64,000 nucleotides of DNA. It comes from Telmatactis stephensoni (lineage: Eukaryota; Cnidaria; Anthozoa; Actiniaria; Isophelliidae). Below, piece by piece: positions 35,101 to 50,100 of this stretch. The position numbers were made by a program, and so were the translations under genes. Location: positions 15,001 through 79,000 of the forward strand of contig JALIZF010001410.1 of assembly GCA_029948255.1 (NCBI GenBank), in the 5' to 3' direction. The notes under the pieces are model-generated. The model was not told the DNA's origin. It searched no databases and saw only the letters and a list, made by a program, of their open reading frames with translations. The number at the start of each line of letters is the position of its first letter. Position 1 is the first letter of the stretch.

Positions 35101-38100
35101 TTTTATGACGTCACCGTGACATCATAACAATATAGTCAACTTGAGAGTTTTGAAAAGCTCAATTTTTGTGGTTACAGGCTTGGTTACAAGCCGTAACCTC
35201 TATGTCATCGAGTGTGTAAGCGTACGTGTGCACGTACGTGTGTGTAATTCGGATTTCCCGAAGTTAGCCCGAAATCAATAGGCGGAAAATATACGAACTT
35301 GACGCGAGACTTTCTTGACTTTTTTTTAGTCAATTATCACTTTTAAAATATGATCTATTTATCAATATCTTCCATTTATAGCAAATTATTTCATTATATC
35401 AATTTGAGTAAAAGATTTTCCAAAGTTTTTCGGTATACATGGCGTTCTATGGCGTTCTATGCCGTCTACGAAGGCATTCGGAATGTAACATGAAACCCAA
35501 GTTTGGGCAAAACCGCTGACATTTTACTGCAGTCCTACTTTTCCATGTGCTCTGTTCATTGTGGAAGGAAAGTTCGGTAAGTAAATAATGATTGCTCTTT
35601 GTTTTTCCCTTATAACCAGGCACAGCTTTCAGCAAATGTGCCAGAAGTTTGTTTTTAAGGAATCTTTCAGAGCTTTGGGTAGTTTACGAAAGGTTTTGAC
35701 AGCAAAAACGATCGTCAAAACACGGTGTTTGTTCGACAACAACAGCAGAGGAGCTAGTACGTCCCTCGATCCAGCTAATTCCACGACTAGGAAAGATCAT
35801 GATGACGATTTGATGCCTCAAAGCTCTTTGGAAGAGCTCAATAATTCCTCTTTGAGGAACATGAATGTCCTTCGGGACACGAATAATGTCCTTCGGGACA
35901 CGAATAATGTCCTTCGGGACACGAATAATGTCCTTCGGGACACGAATTATGTCCTTCGGGACACGAGTTATGTCCTTCGGGACACAAATTATGTCCTTCA
36001 GGACACAAATTACGTCTTTCGGGACACAAAAGTTGTTGATTTTAAAGACAAAAGCTCCTGCAATGATGAACTAGTCAAACAAACACCTGTGTTTCATAGC
36101 TTGAAAGATATTGGTATAAAAACATCAGTGAAAGCTGTGTTTGGTTCATTTGATGACCAGGTAGTTAATGGTCATATAAAATCTAGCAGATTATCTAGAA
36201 TTCAAGTGAGTATTAAGTCAGTGCAATCTATTCATGTCAAAAATGGTTTTAGAGTAGGTTCAATTAGATTTAGAAGTAGAGAGCCATCAAGAATATCTTT
36301 ACGAAAATTTTTTCGTCATCTGAAAAACAGAAAATTGAGAAAATTACGTAAAAATACTTTAAAGAAGTTGACACCTGTTTCATCTACTGTCTATGATATT
36401 GTAAATTATTACAAATGGTGGAATATGAGATATACTAAGCAACAAGATAGTTTTTACAGTAGATATTTTGCACAAACTAAAAGCTCTAGTGTTGTCTTTG
36501 ATAAATCACAAATAAATATTATATTATCAGGAGATGTAGAATTAAACCCAGGTCCTGTTTCAAATAACAGCTCCTTAGCATTGTTATCGAATACTAGTGC
36601 TGATTTTTTATTGAATTACAGACTATATAGACATGGATTAAGACCATTAGATGTAGGTGGTGGAGGTGATTGCTTTTTTAAATCAGTGTCACATCAGTTA
36701 TATGGTGACTCAAGTCACCACTTATCAGTAAGAGCAAGAGCTATACAGTATTTACAAGACAATCCTGAACGATTCATAGAAAGTATACTTGATAGATCAT
36801 GGTCACAATATTTACATAGTATGTCTATGCAAGGAACATGGGCAGATCACATAGTAATACAGGCTGTAGCAGATTCATTGAATTTAAATATTCACATTGT
36901 AGAATCTAACGAACAGTTCTTAGAAGTTACAGTGGTGCAAGCTATTAATCAAGCAGTACAAAATCTTAGGTCTATTTATTTAGGTCATGTCGATGAGATG
37001 CATTATGTGTCAACATTGCCAATTTTAAGTCAAATTGATGATCAAAGTCAAAATGACATGTCAAATGAACTTTCTGGCAAATCTATCAAAGGTGTTTATA
37101 AAAGAAAATGTTGTGATAGTAAATCAATCAAACAAAACTGTCAAAAATCTATGAGCTCAGAAGAGAAAAAAGCAAAGAATGATTATATGAAGGGCTATAG
37201 AGCATCTAAAGCATCAGAGGAAGAGAAATCAAAAAGGAATGCTTATGTGCGAACTAAAAGAGCATCTAAAGCTTCAGCAGTACAAAGAGCAAACAGGAAT
37301 GCTTATGATCGAGCTAAAAGAGCATCTAATGCTTCAGCAGAACAAAGAGCAAAGAGGAATGCTTATGATCGAGCTAAAAGAGCATCTAATGCTTCAGCAG
37401 AACAAAGAGCACAGAGAAATGCTTATGTTCAAGCTAAAAGAGCATCTAATGCTTCAGCAGAACAAAGAGCAAAGAGGAATGCTTATGATCGAGCTAAAAG
37501 AGCATCTAATCCTTCAGCAGAACAAAGAGCAAAGAGGAATGCTTATGATCGAGCTAAAAGAGCATCTAAAGCTTCAGCAGAAACAAGAGCCAAAGCAAAT
37601 GATTATATGAAAAGTTACAGAGCACAGAGAAAAAACATTGGATTTTACATTTGCAAGTTTCATGATATAGTATCTCAAGGCCCATTGTATATTTGTACAT
37701 GTTGTGATCAGCTGTGGTATAAACATAGTGTACTTCAGACAAGTAAACTAAGAGAACAGAATCCTGAAATTCATAAATATCTCACTGGTAAAACAAGTGT
37801 CAATGATAGTGAATGGATCTGTAGAACATGTCATGACTATTTAAGTAAAAACAAAGTTCCACCCTGTGCTGTAGTTAATGGTATGGGATTTCCACAAAAA
37901 CCTGAATTTTTTGATCTGAATGAATTGGAATGTAGATTATTAGCACCACGAATTGCTTTTCAAAAACTCATACAAGCTCCTAGAGGAAAGCAGTTTAAAA
38001 TACATGGTAATATTGTAAATGTACCAGCAGATGTTGGCAATACTGTTAGTATGTTACCACGGTTACCAAATGAGACTGCTACTATTAAAGTAAATTTAAA

Positions 38101-41100
38101 AAGACGACTTCAGTATAAAAGTAGTGCATTATCATTAACTGTAAGACCATATAAAGTTATTGAAGCTGCTATTTGGCTTATCAACAATAGTGATCTCTAC
38201 AAAGATGAAGGAATTGTACTGAATGAAGATTGGTTAAATAGGTACAATGAACATTTAGCTGTACATACAGAAGACATTGAACAAAGTGTACCCTCAAATG
38301 ATAATCACGAAAACAATTTAGAATCAACTCAAAATGAAAATGAACATGATAATGATGATGATTGGACTGAAGAGGAAGCTGAAATTCCTGCGGGTGTCAC
38401 TGATACTTTGCTTACACCACCAGATTTTGTAGATGACAATGAACGACAATGTATTCTTAATTTAGCACCAGCTGAGGGTAATAGACCACTAAGTGTATTT
38501 AGAGATGAATATTCTGAAGAGCTAGCATATCCAGGAATATTTCTTGGACAAAAAAGACCTGACTACAAACAACGTTTGGTTAAAGTCCATTACAGTGATA
38601 TCTGTAAATCAGAACTCAGAATGTCAGACAGAAGAGCTTCAATGAATGTTGAAAATATTTTTTATAAAGCAAAGAAACTTCAGATGAAAATTCTTTTGGG
38701 AAAATCGCAGGTTGCTCTCAGAAAATGCCACAATAATGATAAGTCATTGAAAGCCAGTGATTTAAAGCAAGATGGAGGGCTAGAAAAATTAGTACATCAT
38801 GATGAAGGATATAAGTTCTTGAGAGCTTTAAGGGGATCACCTCCATATTTTGAAAAGGCCAAGAGAGATTTGTTTGCAATGATTAGACAATTAGGTACTG
38901 CTACTTTGTTTTGTAGTTTTTCATCTGCAGAAACACAATGGATGCACTTACTTAGAATACTTGGTCAACTTGTTGATCATAAAAATTATAGTGATGTTGA
39001 ACTGAAGAATTTAAACTGGGAGGAAAAATGTAGACTTATTCAAAGCGATCCAGTAACTTGTGCAAGACACTTTGACTATCAAGTGAATAATTTTCTCAGG
39101 CATTTTCTTTTAAGCAATGCTGAGCCACTAGGAACTATTTCTGACTGGTTTTACAGAGTTGAATACCAACAAAGAGGTTCACCCCATATTCACATGTTGA
39201 TATGGATAGAAAATGCTCCTGAATTTGGTGAAGATAATGATAATAAAGTCACATCATTTATTGATAAGATAATAACTTGTGAAAAGCCAACTGATAATCC
39301 TGAATTATTGGAACTAGTTAATAGACAGGTTCATAGACACTCTCATACATGCCATAAGAAATCTAAAAGTGAATGCAGATTCAATTATCCTCAACCTCCT
39401 ATGAGAAAAACAGTTATTATGTACCCATTTGATGAGGATGAAATCCCACAAAATGAAGTGAAGGCACACAAAGAATCATGGAAAAACATAAAACAATATT
39501 TAAATGACCTTAAAGAAGGTATGGATATAACTCTTGATAAGCTACTGGCAGAGCTGGGTCTTACTGAAGACAATTATTTATTAGCTATTCGATCATCTAT
39601 CAATACACCCACTGTATTTTTGAAAAGACAACCTAATGAATTAAGGATTAATAATTACAATCCAGCATGCCTTAGTGCATGGAGAGCAAATATGGATATA
39701 CAGTTTGTATTAGATGTATATGCATGTGCTGTATACATAGCAAATTATATCTCTAAAGCTCAAAAAGGTATGAGTCAATTGTTACGACAGGCTTGTGATG
39801 AAGCACGAAAGGGAAATTCTAGTATTAAACAACAGGTGAGAGATATTGGTAGTAAGTTCCTGAATAATGTTGAAATAAGTGCACAAGAAGCTGTTTATAT
39901 TGTCCTACAAATTCCAATGCGTAAAGCATCTAGACAAGTTGTATTTATAAATACCTCGCCTCCAAATGAGAGAGTAGAACTTTTAAAGCCTTTAAGTGAT
40001 ATTAAAGATATGGATGATGATTGTGAAGATGTTTATACTGGCGGTTTGATTAAAAGATACACTAAGCGCCCAGCTAGTCTTGAACACCTAACACTAGCAG
40101 ACTGGGCTGCTTGGTATGATGCAATCAAAGTATATATTAAGCCATCAAATGAATTTGATAGTGATAATCTTCTTTTAGAAAACAATATTGAGGATGTTAA
40201 TGATGATCAACTTAATGAGAATAAAACTCCCCAAAAAAATAAGAAGAGAACAAAAGCCAGAATCATCCGAAGTGTGTGGTTTAATAAAGAAGTTGAGCCT
40301 GAAAAACATTATCGTGAACTAATTATGCTCTTTACTGCTTGGAGAAACGAAGAAAAAGATTTAATGGGTAATTGCTCATCATATCGAGAGTACTATTCTC
40401 TGTTAGCTCCTAAGATACGTGAACAAGAGAAACAATATGTTAAGTGCAATGAAGATTTTAATGATTTACAAGAACAGGTAATGAATCATATGGAAGATGT
40501 AGATGATGAATATGACTTGATAGCACCATGTACTCAGAATGTTGAACAACAAGATGAGGCAGAAGGCAGTGAAGATTTACAACCAGATTTTAATGAGAAC
40601 TACAATCTATCTGATGACATAGGGATACCATCTGTTGATGTAAACTATGAGCCACTGATGCAAAATGAATTACAAGATGAGGAGTACAGACAAATGGTTC
40701 AGATGTTAAACAAAGAACAAAAGGAATTCTTTTACCATGTATTACATAAGATTAAAACATCTGATGACCCTTTCTATTGTTTCCTCAGTGGAGGAGCTGG
40801 AGTAGGGAAGTCACTTGTAACTAAAGCATTATACCAAGCAGCCTTGAAATATTATAACACTAGAGCTGGTGTAGACTTTCATGAAGTAAAAGTATTGATT
40901 TTAGCACCTACTGGTAAAGCAGCTTATAATATTAAAGGTAATACCATACATACAGCCCTAGGAATATCTGCATTTCATTCTTTGAAAACATATAAAAGCC
41001 TTGATTCAAGTAGACTAAATACATTAAGATGTAAGCTTGGTTCAGTTAAACTGATATTCATAGATGAAATATCCATGGTTGGTAACAGTATGTTTCATGT

Positions 41101-44100
41101 TCAAATTAACAATAGACTTAAGGACATTAAAGGCAGCTCACTACCCTTTGGTGGTGTCAGTATTGTTGCTATAGGTGATCTATTTCAGTTAAAACCAGTC
41201 ATGGATGGATATATATTTAAAGAGATGGATAATTCTGAATATAGTATCCTTGCACCTAACCTTTGGCAAGAACACTTTAAGATGTTTGAATTGCATGAGA
41301 TAATGAGACAAAGAGAAAGTAAGTTATTTGCTGAAATGTTAAATAGGTTAAGAGAAGGCAAACATACTACACAGGATATTGTTAAATTTAAAGAGAGGTT
41401 GATACAAACCAATGACAGTAATTATCCACTGGATGTTCCTCATTTCTTTATACAAAATGCTAAAGTGAATAGCTTTAATGATAAAGTTCATCGTGCCATG
41501 TCTGGACCTAAGTATTCTATCAAAGCACATGACAGTGTTATTGGAGCTGGGTCTCACACTCTGAGAGACAAAATAATGAAGCAAATTCCAGTTGACCAAC
41601 CAAATAAAACCAGTCAGCTGTATACAGTCTTAGATTTTTCAGTAGGTGAAAGGACAGATATTTCTCTGAACATAAGGACAGATGACGGTTTGACCAATGG
41701 TGCTAGTAATGTGATCAAATTAGTTCAGTTGCAACATGCAGATAAACCATCAGGTATTATATGGGTACAGTTTGACCATGCTGATGTAGGTGAGAAAACT
41801 AGACAAGAGAATAGACATCTCTATATACAAGGTGTTGATCCCAGATGGACACCTATCAAACCTGTTACATCACACTTCATGGTTGGTAGAAATAGAACAA
41901 TACAGGTTGTAAGAAAGCAGTTTCCACTGAGACCTGCTGCTGCTAAAACTATCCACAGATCACAGGGTTCTACTGAAACTAAAATAGTTGTTAATTTTGA
42001 TACAAAAAAAGCAATACCTCATATCCACTATGTAGGCTTGAGCAGAGTAACAACAATAGAAGGTTTATACATAACAGACCTTTGTGAAAGCAAAATAGCT
42101 GTAAGTGCAGATGTGCAGAAAGAAATGCAGCGTTTAAGAACAGATAGTAAATTGGACCTGTGTATAAGTCCTATTTATAATGCTGATCAGGTACCATTAA
42201 AGGTGTGTTATTTAAATGCAAGATCATTGCACAGACATATTGATGATGTGCGTAATGACTTAAATTATTTATGTATTGATGTCAGTATTTTCTCAGAAAC
42301 AAGATTCAGTCTTTCTGATGATGATACAATGTATACTATTCACAATTACACCTTGTTTAGAAATGATGCTAGAATGGTAAACAATATAAGACCATTTGGT
42401 GGAATGGCAGTGTATAGTAGAGTTGATTTCTATCCTGGTTATCCATATTCTAGAAATTCCAATGGTATTGAAATAACTGCAGTAAGATTGATTACTGCTC
42501 CACATATAAATATATTTGGTATATATTGCTCACCAAGTGTCCCACTCACGCAAATGTGCCAAGCACTGTCAGATATACTCAGATCCCAGTCATCACAATG
42601 GAATATATTCATTGGTGATTTTAATGTTAATTGGTCCAATAGTTCACAGAGAGTTTGTTTACATAATCTGTTTATTAGAGATCATAAATATCAACAATTA
42701 GTGTCAAGTCACACCACTGACAACAAAACTTGTATAGATCATATTTTTACTAATATACCACTGGAACATATCAAGGTTAACATACTGGAAACATACTTTA
42801 CAGATCATAAATGTATATGTGCTCTCATTGATAGTTTTAGCTTAGTATCTTCACCTACTGCAACACTATCTCCTCATCTATAGTGCTACAGAAAATTTAA
42901 CATGACTTATTAATAGTTTTACACACAGGCTTAATTAAGATGCATGTTTTATCTGTATCTCCTTTCTGAAAACAAAATTAATTTGTTTTTTCATTACATT
43001 TATCATGTCTATGTATTACTAACTTGTGTAACTACAGATATGAGCACAAACAACAGAAAACATCTTCCCTGAAACATTCAGCAACCAAAATAGTATTAAA
43101 ATCTGTCTATATATAATTCTGTATAATATTAATACACACAGTGTTCTTACTTTGTAATAATAATCATTTGCAGTAAAAACTTTCAAAATGGCATCAAGAC
43201 AATCTTCCAGTAGCAAGTAAGTCATTAATTTTACCTATTTATACACAAGCACCAACTCCCAAATTACAACAAATCTATCATTCAAATACATTCAAGCAGC
43301 ATATACTCATTTCTGCTTAATTTAATTTGCAGCAAAACACAAGAAGAAGGTAAGAAAAAAAATAACCATATTTCATATCCTTACCACCTTCCAAACTCAT
43401 CAAACTTCATCTTTTCCTATTGCAGACCTTGAGGGTTATATCCACAATCTAAGTCCTGTTAAAACTGCTTCAAATTCTATAACTAATTATTTTGAATGTG
43501 AACTTCAAACTGATAATGATGAAATGTACGCCTTGTATGTTACTCATGAAGAAAAGACAAAACTTCCATGAACCTTTTCAGAACAAATCCCCTGTAAAGA
43601 TACTTGGTACTAAAAAGAACACAACAAAGAGAGCTAGCACAGATTCAGAAGAATATACCATCCCCAAGGCTGCTAAAATCCAACCAACATCTGTCCCATT
43701 TATCTACAACAAAGAATTAGATAAAATGCACACTTGCAAAGAGGCCATGAATGCTAACATCTATAAAAAGATTGATCTTATTGTGAAAGTCATAATGAAA
43801 CAAGAAAACAAAACTCCTATCGTTAAAAATGGAATAACTCATTACAAATGTGACTGTATTGTTGCTGACGAAACAGACTCACTGAAACTAATTCTCTGGG
43901 AGGAAAACATCCTAACATCAATAAAGTGATTGCAGGAAAAAGTTACCATTTCAAAAACCTCACTGTACGGTCGTTTGACGACACAAAATTTGTCAATACC
44001 AATGAGTATACTGATATAAAACAAGTTGAAGATCTAATTGGTGCCAAAACCAGACACTCTTGATCTTAAGGATCATCACCTAGTAACTGGTCACATCATT

Positions 44101-47100
44101 AGTGTTGACATTAAAAAGTCTACTTCTTGTGTAGTGTGTAATCATGCACTGGAAAAAGATGGCGAAGAAGAACTGATTACTTGTCTCAACTGTAAAGTGA
44201 CAACACTTGCTTCAGTACTAAACACAAAACTAGTCTGCCAAATTCTAATCAAAACAACATCAGGAATCACCAATTATACAGCCTTCAATGATGGAATAGA
44301 GAGCTTTCTTCGAAAGATTCAACACAACCAATCTTTGTCAGACATACCACTAGATGATCTCAAGCTTTTGCTCCTGAAAGGAGGACAACAAAATATGATT
44401 GTTGATAAAAATGCAAAAAAAATTGCACAGTTCCTTTAAAAAATAGAGTAACAATGACAATGAGAGTGACAATTTCCAATATTGTTGAGTTCAATTTCAG
44501 TTTGTTGTTAAATGTTAAAGAGCTATTTAATACATATCAAACATTTTTCCAACTTTAAATGCCATTCCATGGTGACAAAAATACAAAAGTATTGTTTCAA
44601 AATTTTAAGTTCATACATGTTAGATTGTTGCATTAACAAAAAACTCAAAAAAATACTGTTAAGTTCAATTTAACCTAATAATTAGGTTATTTTGATTTTT
44701 TAACAATGATTGTTACAGTTATTTTTACATAAGATTCAGTATAATATCCAACATCCTCTTTAAACTAAGAAAGCAAAAAATATTCTTGTTCACAAAAAGT
44801 CTAAAACATTTTTCAATTTAACTTGCTTTCCCCAATGTTATGTTATATTGTTCACTAAGGGAGCATTCATCTTTTAGGAGGGGGGGTGGGCCGGAGGAAT
44901 TGAGGGGTGGGCCAAAAGAAATTTACTCTATGAAAGGGGGTGGGTCATGTTTTTCTAGAAGTTAAACCAGGTCAAGGGACCCTATTTTCATATTTGGAAG
45001 TGGGGTGGGTCATCAATATAGTTCAATTCCTTACTGTGGGGGCTTGCAATTTTTTGTATTTGATTCCTGCAATTCCTTTGGCCCACCCCCCCACCCCACC
45101 CCCTCCTAAAAAATGAATGCTCCCTAAGAGTATAAAAAAATTAAAATAAAAAAAATTCATGTTTGTAAAAACTGCAAAATTACAAGTTCATTCCCACCTC
45201 CCATACTCTCCAGAACACAATAATTTTTCTCTACAAAAGTGTAAAACTGTCCACAGGGGTTCCCAGACCTTAACAATTTGGGGTTCCTGTGCTCTTTGAA
45301 TTCCTTGGTTATATACTGACCCCATAGGAAACTCAGTACGCAGGGAATTCAAGTAGTAGCTTATCAAGGAGCCTAAAATACTTGGTCAATTATGACAGAA
45401 ATTTCCATTGTTCTTTATCCATTCTTTCTTTTGTTTTACTAATACCCTGTTTTCATTCACTATATACTATTCTGTTCATTACTTGATGACTTGATAGTTA
45501 ACTGATAATTTAGATCATACTTCTCATATATACTAAAAGTCCTAGATGTTGAATACATTTCTGTAACCACATGTCCTCTTAGAGGACTTTTATTTTTACT
45601 TGTGTTAGAAATGGCTAGGTTTGAAAAAAAATGCCGTCAGTTACCTTAATTGAAATGGCATTAGTAACCTACAATGGAATTATAGCTTTCATTCACGATA
45701 GACGCCATGATGGCTTCCGCATTATAAAGCAGATTAGTCACGTGCTTACTGAGGGGGCAAACAACTTTAAATCAGGTGATTTCAGCTGCCTTATAATATT
45801 TAGATAGTTTGAGACAATATTTGGTATAAGAATAAGATCTCTAGGACGGGTCGATCTTCTAAAAATGACCTCTTTTTCCAATGTTTATCCCCTCTTGAAG
45901 ACCCCATGGCTAATTTGCAATCCAATGATGAAAACCATTTGGGTGTTTGTCATTGGGCTATTAATTGTATTTTATACCCGCACTTCCCCTGTTGAGGACA
46001 CATTTTCCACAATAATCCCTACTCCCTTGGATTGTCCATTTATTTTGATGAATTTTAGATCCTACTCCCTTGGATTTCCATGCATTTTCATGAATATTAG
46101 ACCCTACTCCCCTGGATTTTCCAGTGGATTTTCAATGGAAGTTGAGGGGGCCCCATGGAATTCCAGAGGGGTTTTATTACTGTTGGAATTTCATGTGTCC
46201 TCAACAGGGTACGGTTTGGATAAAAAAATGCAATAGGCCATTAATGTATCGTATAGAGAAACCATTATGCTATAAATCTACAATTTCATTCGTCCATTTA
46301 ATTTTAACTTCCATGTACCATTTCCTTTCCAATCCAGCAAACTGATTAATGCCACTGTCCCTGATACCATCGATGATCGAGTTATCAGCATGCAGAAGAA
46401 AGATACCTTCTCCAAACATGAGAACCTCATTCTGGCCATTAACTCTGCAAAATCTATTGGATGCCAAATTGTGAATATTGGAGCAGATGATATCGCGAGT
46501 GGAAAACCTCACTTGGTTCTTGGCTTACTGTGGCAGATTATAAGAGTATGTTGAGTAGCGTACACGCGCTCTGAGTGGTTGAGATTTATGCATGATATAG
46601 AAATAGACGCAACAAAGACGTCACAGAATTTCATGCACGCTTTGCTCCCGTTTCAATTCGTTGATCTGAAAAAGATAGTCCAGTTGCAAGATATGCTCCG
46701 CCTGCCACATATAAAAATTTTAGAACGAGGCTACGTGCTAATATAAAACCTTTGTGTTGTTACGAATGACTGAGCTTTATGCACGTAGCCTCGTCTTGAT
46801 ACTTTGCTTTGTGGCAAGTGCAGTGTAACTCGGAAGTCGGCTATATGCATTAATTAATATATTTAAGTTTCCTTCGGTCCCATAGCAACAATTAGGCTTT
46901 CTAACATTCTAATTTGTGTGAAGTCGGTTGTCACGTGACCCACCTGACTGAAGAACATACATTTTACAATAGGCCAGCGAGGGGTTCTTTTATCATCCTG
47001 TGCGTGCAGCATTTTATCCTTCTTACAAATTTTGTGCAACAAAGAAAATTTTGGCGCGCAACATTTACTCTACAACTTGCAAAGCAATAGTGTTTCAAGG

Positions 47101-50100
47101 CTCACTTGGATCAGTTGAAAATCGATGAAAATTGGATCCTTGTTATTTCTATCTGAAGATGAATGTAGTTAAATAACTAGCTAAACTCTGCCCAAAAAAC
47201 TGAATTTCGAGCTCGTTATCTAAGCGAAATCTTGATATAAAGTCTAAAAGAACAATAGGGTTGAGTAAATGACGTCACTTACTCACAACTTAAATGCTAA
47301 AATACTTGAGAATTTCTGTTCGTCTCGCTTGAATGTAAAGAAAATGTTGCTTTTGGTGATTATTGGGAGTCAAACAGATAGGTTTTACTAAGTTTCAAGA
47401 CATTTTCAATTTTCATTTATTTTCATCCAAGTGCCACTTTCACGGTGATTTTGTTGCTTCTCTCTCTATGGACTCCTTCCTCAAAATGTGTTTAAAGTTT
47501 CTCCTTCATTACCTCGACATCAAAGAGAATCATTTTGATTTGATTTCCTATTCATTAGATTGGATTGTTCTCTCGCATCACGCTCCATGACGTTCCAGGC
47601 CTCAAGACTCTCCTCGAAGATGAAGAGGACCCAAGTGTTTTTCACAGGATGACACCAGAAGAGACACTTCTTCTTTGGGTTAACTATCACCTTCAAGCCG
47701 CAGGGTCTCCTAGACGAGTGCGCAACTTTAGCGAGGACATCAAGGTAGCCAATGACCCCTTTTATTAATATTATTCATAGAGGGTTCACACAAAATATAA
47801 TCTTTTGACATTGAGAGGCGATTTTTTTCGATCGATATCGAGTAATAATGTCTACTGAAAAGTTAAGTGCCAAAAACTAGCCCCTTGTAAAAGTTTTAGG
47901 TCAAATTTTCGTTTTGGATTTACTCAAATTCTATTTTAATCAGTTAAAATTGATCTATTAAGATACAATGCCTGTTTAAAACAGTCTTTTGAGTTGTAAC
48001 AAAGTGGTTATCCTGTATTTTTATTCAAATTTAGCCACTTTCAAGCTGAATGTAAAGAAATATAAGACAATTGAGCGAAAGAAGGCCCAAAACCCATGTT
48101 TGATACAAATTTTTAGCTTCTATTAACAATTTTATTCAACTTTCATACATTATTCAAAACCATAACTTTAGCTTTGCAAAACAGTTATTCTGTAGTAGTT
48201 TGTTGCCATGCACTTTGCCCAATGCTTGAGCGTGAAAAAATCCCCTCTTAAAGTGTTATTCATCGTTCTTGCCCACAAACATGGCTGGCCTCTATAGTGT
48301 TAAAATTTAAACAAAACTCAGCCAGGATCCTCCATCACTGGGGTACTTGTATTAATTCCCAGCAACACCATGAGGGCTGACTTGGATCGTTCGATGTGTT
48401 TCTGACTCCGAGGTCAGTTTTTTTCTCCTTCCTCTGTAAACAGCGATCCTAACTAATTTTAAAAACTTAGAGCTGTTTCGGGGGTCATATACTTTTAGTA
48501 TGTGTGGTATATGTAGTATGTGTACATGTATGGAAGGGATAAATACCGAGAAGCGAGGCTTTTAGCCATATACATCCCGAGGGCCGTAGGCCCGAGGGAT
48601 GTATATGGATAAAAGCCGAGCTTCGAGGTATTTATCTGCCTTATTGTGTGATTGAGGAGGGTTTCACACAAAAACCATTCAAAAACACAATCACTGATTA
48701 GATCATTGTTACTGAATTTACAGAAGGAAACCCTAAAGAATTGCTTTTCAATTCTATTCAGGGCAATACTAACGAACTTCATGATAATACACAAAACGTT
48801 TTTTTGTTGAAGAAATTTCATCAGTTAGCTCAGTAGTATAGTGGCTAAAGGAGGGTAAAGGAGTGCAGAAGGTCTCGGGTTCGAATCCCAGTCGTTAATC
48901 AAAGACTTTTTTTTCACCAGTAATCGCTACTTAGTATCTTTCTAAGAAAATTTGTAAGTCTCGATCAACACATAGATGGTCTAAGAAAGTATGGGACGAA
49001 ATTATAAATTCAAGGGATGTATCTGTATAAACCCCGGGAATTATAAATTCAAGGGATGTATACAGATACATCCCGGGAAAGATCCATATAAAACCCTTGA
49101 ATTCATAATGATCGTGAAATAAGCGATATAAAGTGCTATGAATAACAAAGAAACCCGACTCAATCATATAATAAGTGTACATGTAATGGCAGGCATTGTT
49201 TTTTACATACTTTTAGCTCGATCCCCGTTAAGCTTGGTTGTTGTTGTTTTTTTGCCTAAAGACGTGGATGGAATGTCTCGGGGGTCATACTGGAATTTAT
49301 GGATGGAATCTTTTTTTCTTTGTAGGACTCTGAAGTGTACATTGTTCTTCTGTCCCGTATTGCACCTGAAGATAAAATATTGGACAGTCCAAATAGTTAT
49401 GACTCTGTAAGTTTAATTATTATAAGATAGTATCAACTGATCAGTTTATTCACACATCTATCTTACCAGAACTGATAAGTGTATTCAAACATTTATTTTA
49501 CCTGTTACAGGTTTAGACAAGTTTTGATCGTCAGTTTCATCTCGATCAGCGCTAGCGTTACCTTGACAACGATAAATTAAACAGAGATGGCTGAAATCAG
49601 TTTTTCTTTTCGATTACCACTAGAAAAACGAAATACAGTGCTTAACCTTTTTTTAATCAAATCGTTCAAAGTAGTCATCTAAGTTTAATAAATGGTATAC
49701 AAGCCTGTAGAATAAAGCTAAGATGTACTGATTTAATTATCAAAATGAAAAGTGAAATCCTATTCTCAATGAGAAACAAATGGGAGCCACGCACCCTTTA
49801 TCATTATATATGATCATTATTGTCGTGGTCATGATTAATACCAACCGCGCTCGTACCAAAACACAAGCTGTGATACCAGTTAAAAGTTTTAGAGAAAGTC
49901 GACAGGAATGTAGCGATTTTTATGCATGATATACTTGTAACATGAAGTCACAGTTTCACTACCGTCCCAGGGGTAGATCCAGCATTATCCTTCAGGGATG
50001 TTTCATCGTTACAGAAAAAAGAATCGGAAACCATCCTGAGGAAGATCAACAAAAACTTTGGAAAACAGATGAAAGGGTCCAGAGTCTCAGGAGACGGTGT

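Larger units (their letters stand above)
35588..44439 (+). mobile_element. Helentron (Helitron class), minimal extent
   Basis: Defined by an intact Rep-helicase-endonuclease ORF followed by an RPA-like gene on the same strand, a combination known in Helentrons. True termini were not identified; they lie inside plastin-2 intron 6. A hairpin AACCTAATAATTAGGTT at about 44672-44688 downstream of the RPA gene is a possible 3' stem-loop. Rolling-circle transposition by this class leaves no target duplication, so the ends need a copy-to-copy comparison. Codon usage is AT-rich (TTA, AGA, AAA), unlike the flanking plastin exons. Confidence 0.8.

Noticed and set aside
35588..37020. 2A motif plus OTU protease considered as a fragment of an RNA virus
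   Set aside because: Both lie in one frame with Rep, PIF1 helicase and APE endonuclease, which defines a Helentron; no polymerase or capsid is present.
37201..37620. Regular 60-bp repeats considered as a CRISPR-like array
   Set aside because: Units are contiguous with no unique spacers and are in frame inside the Helentron ORF.
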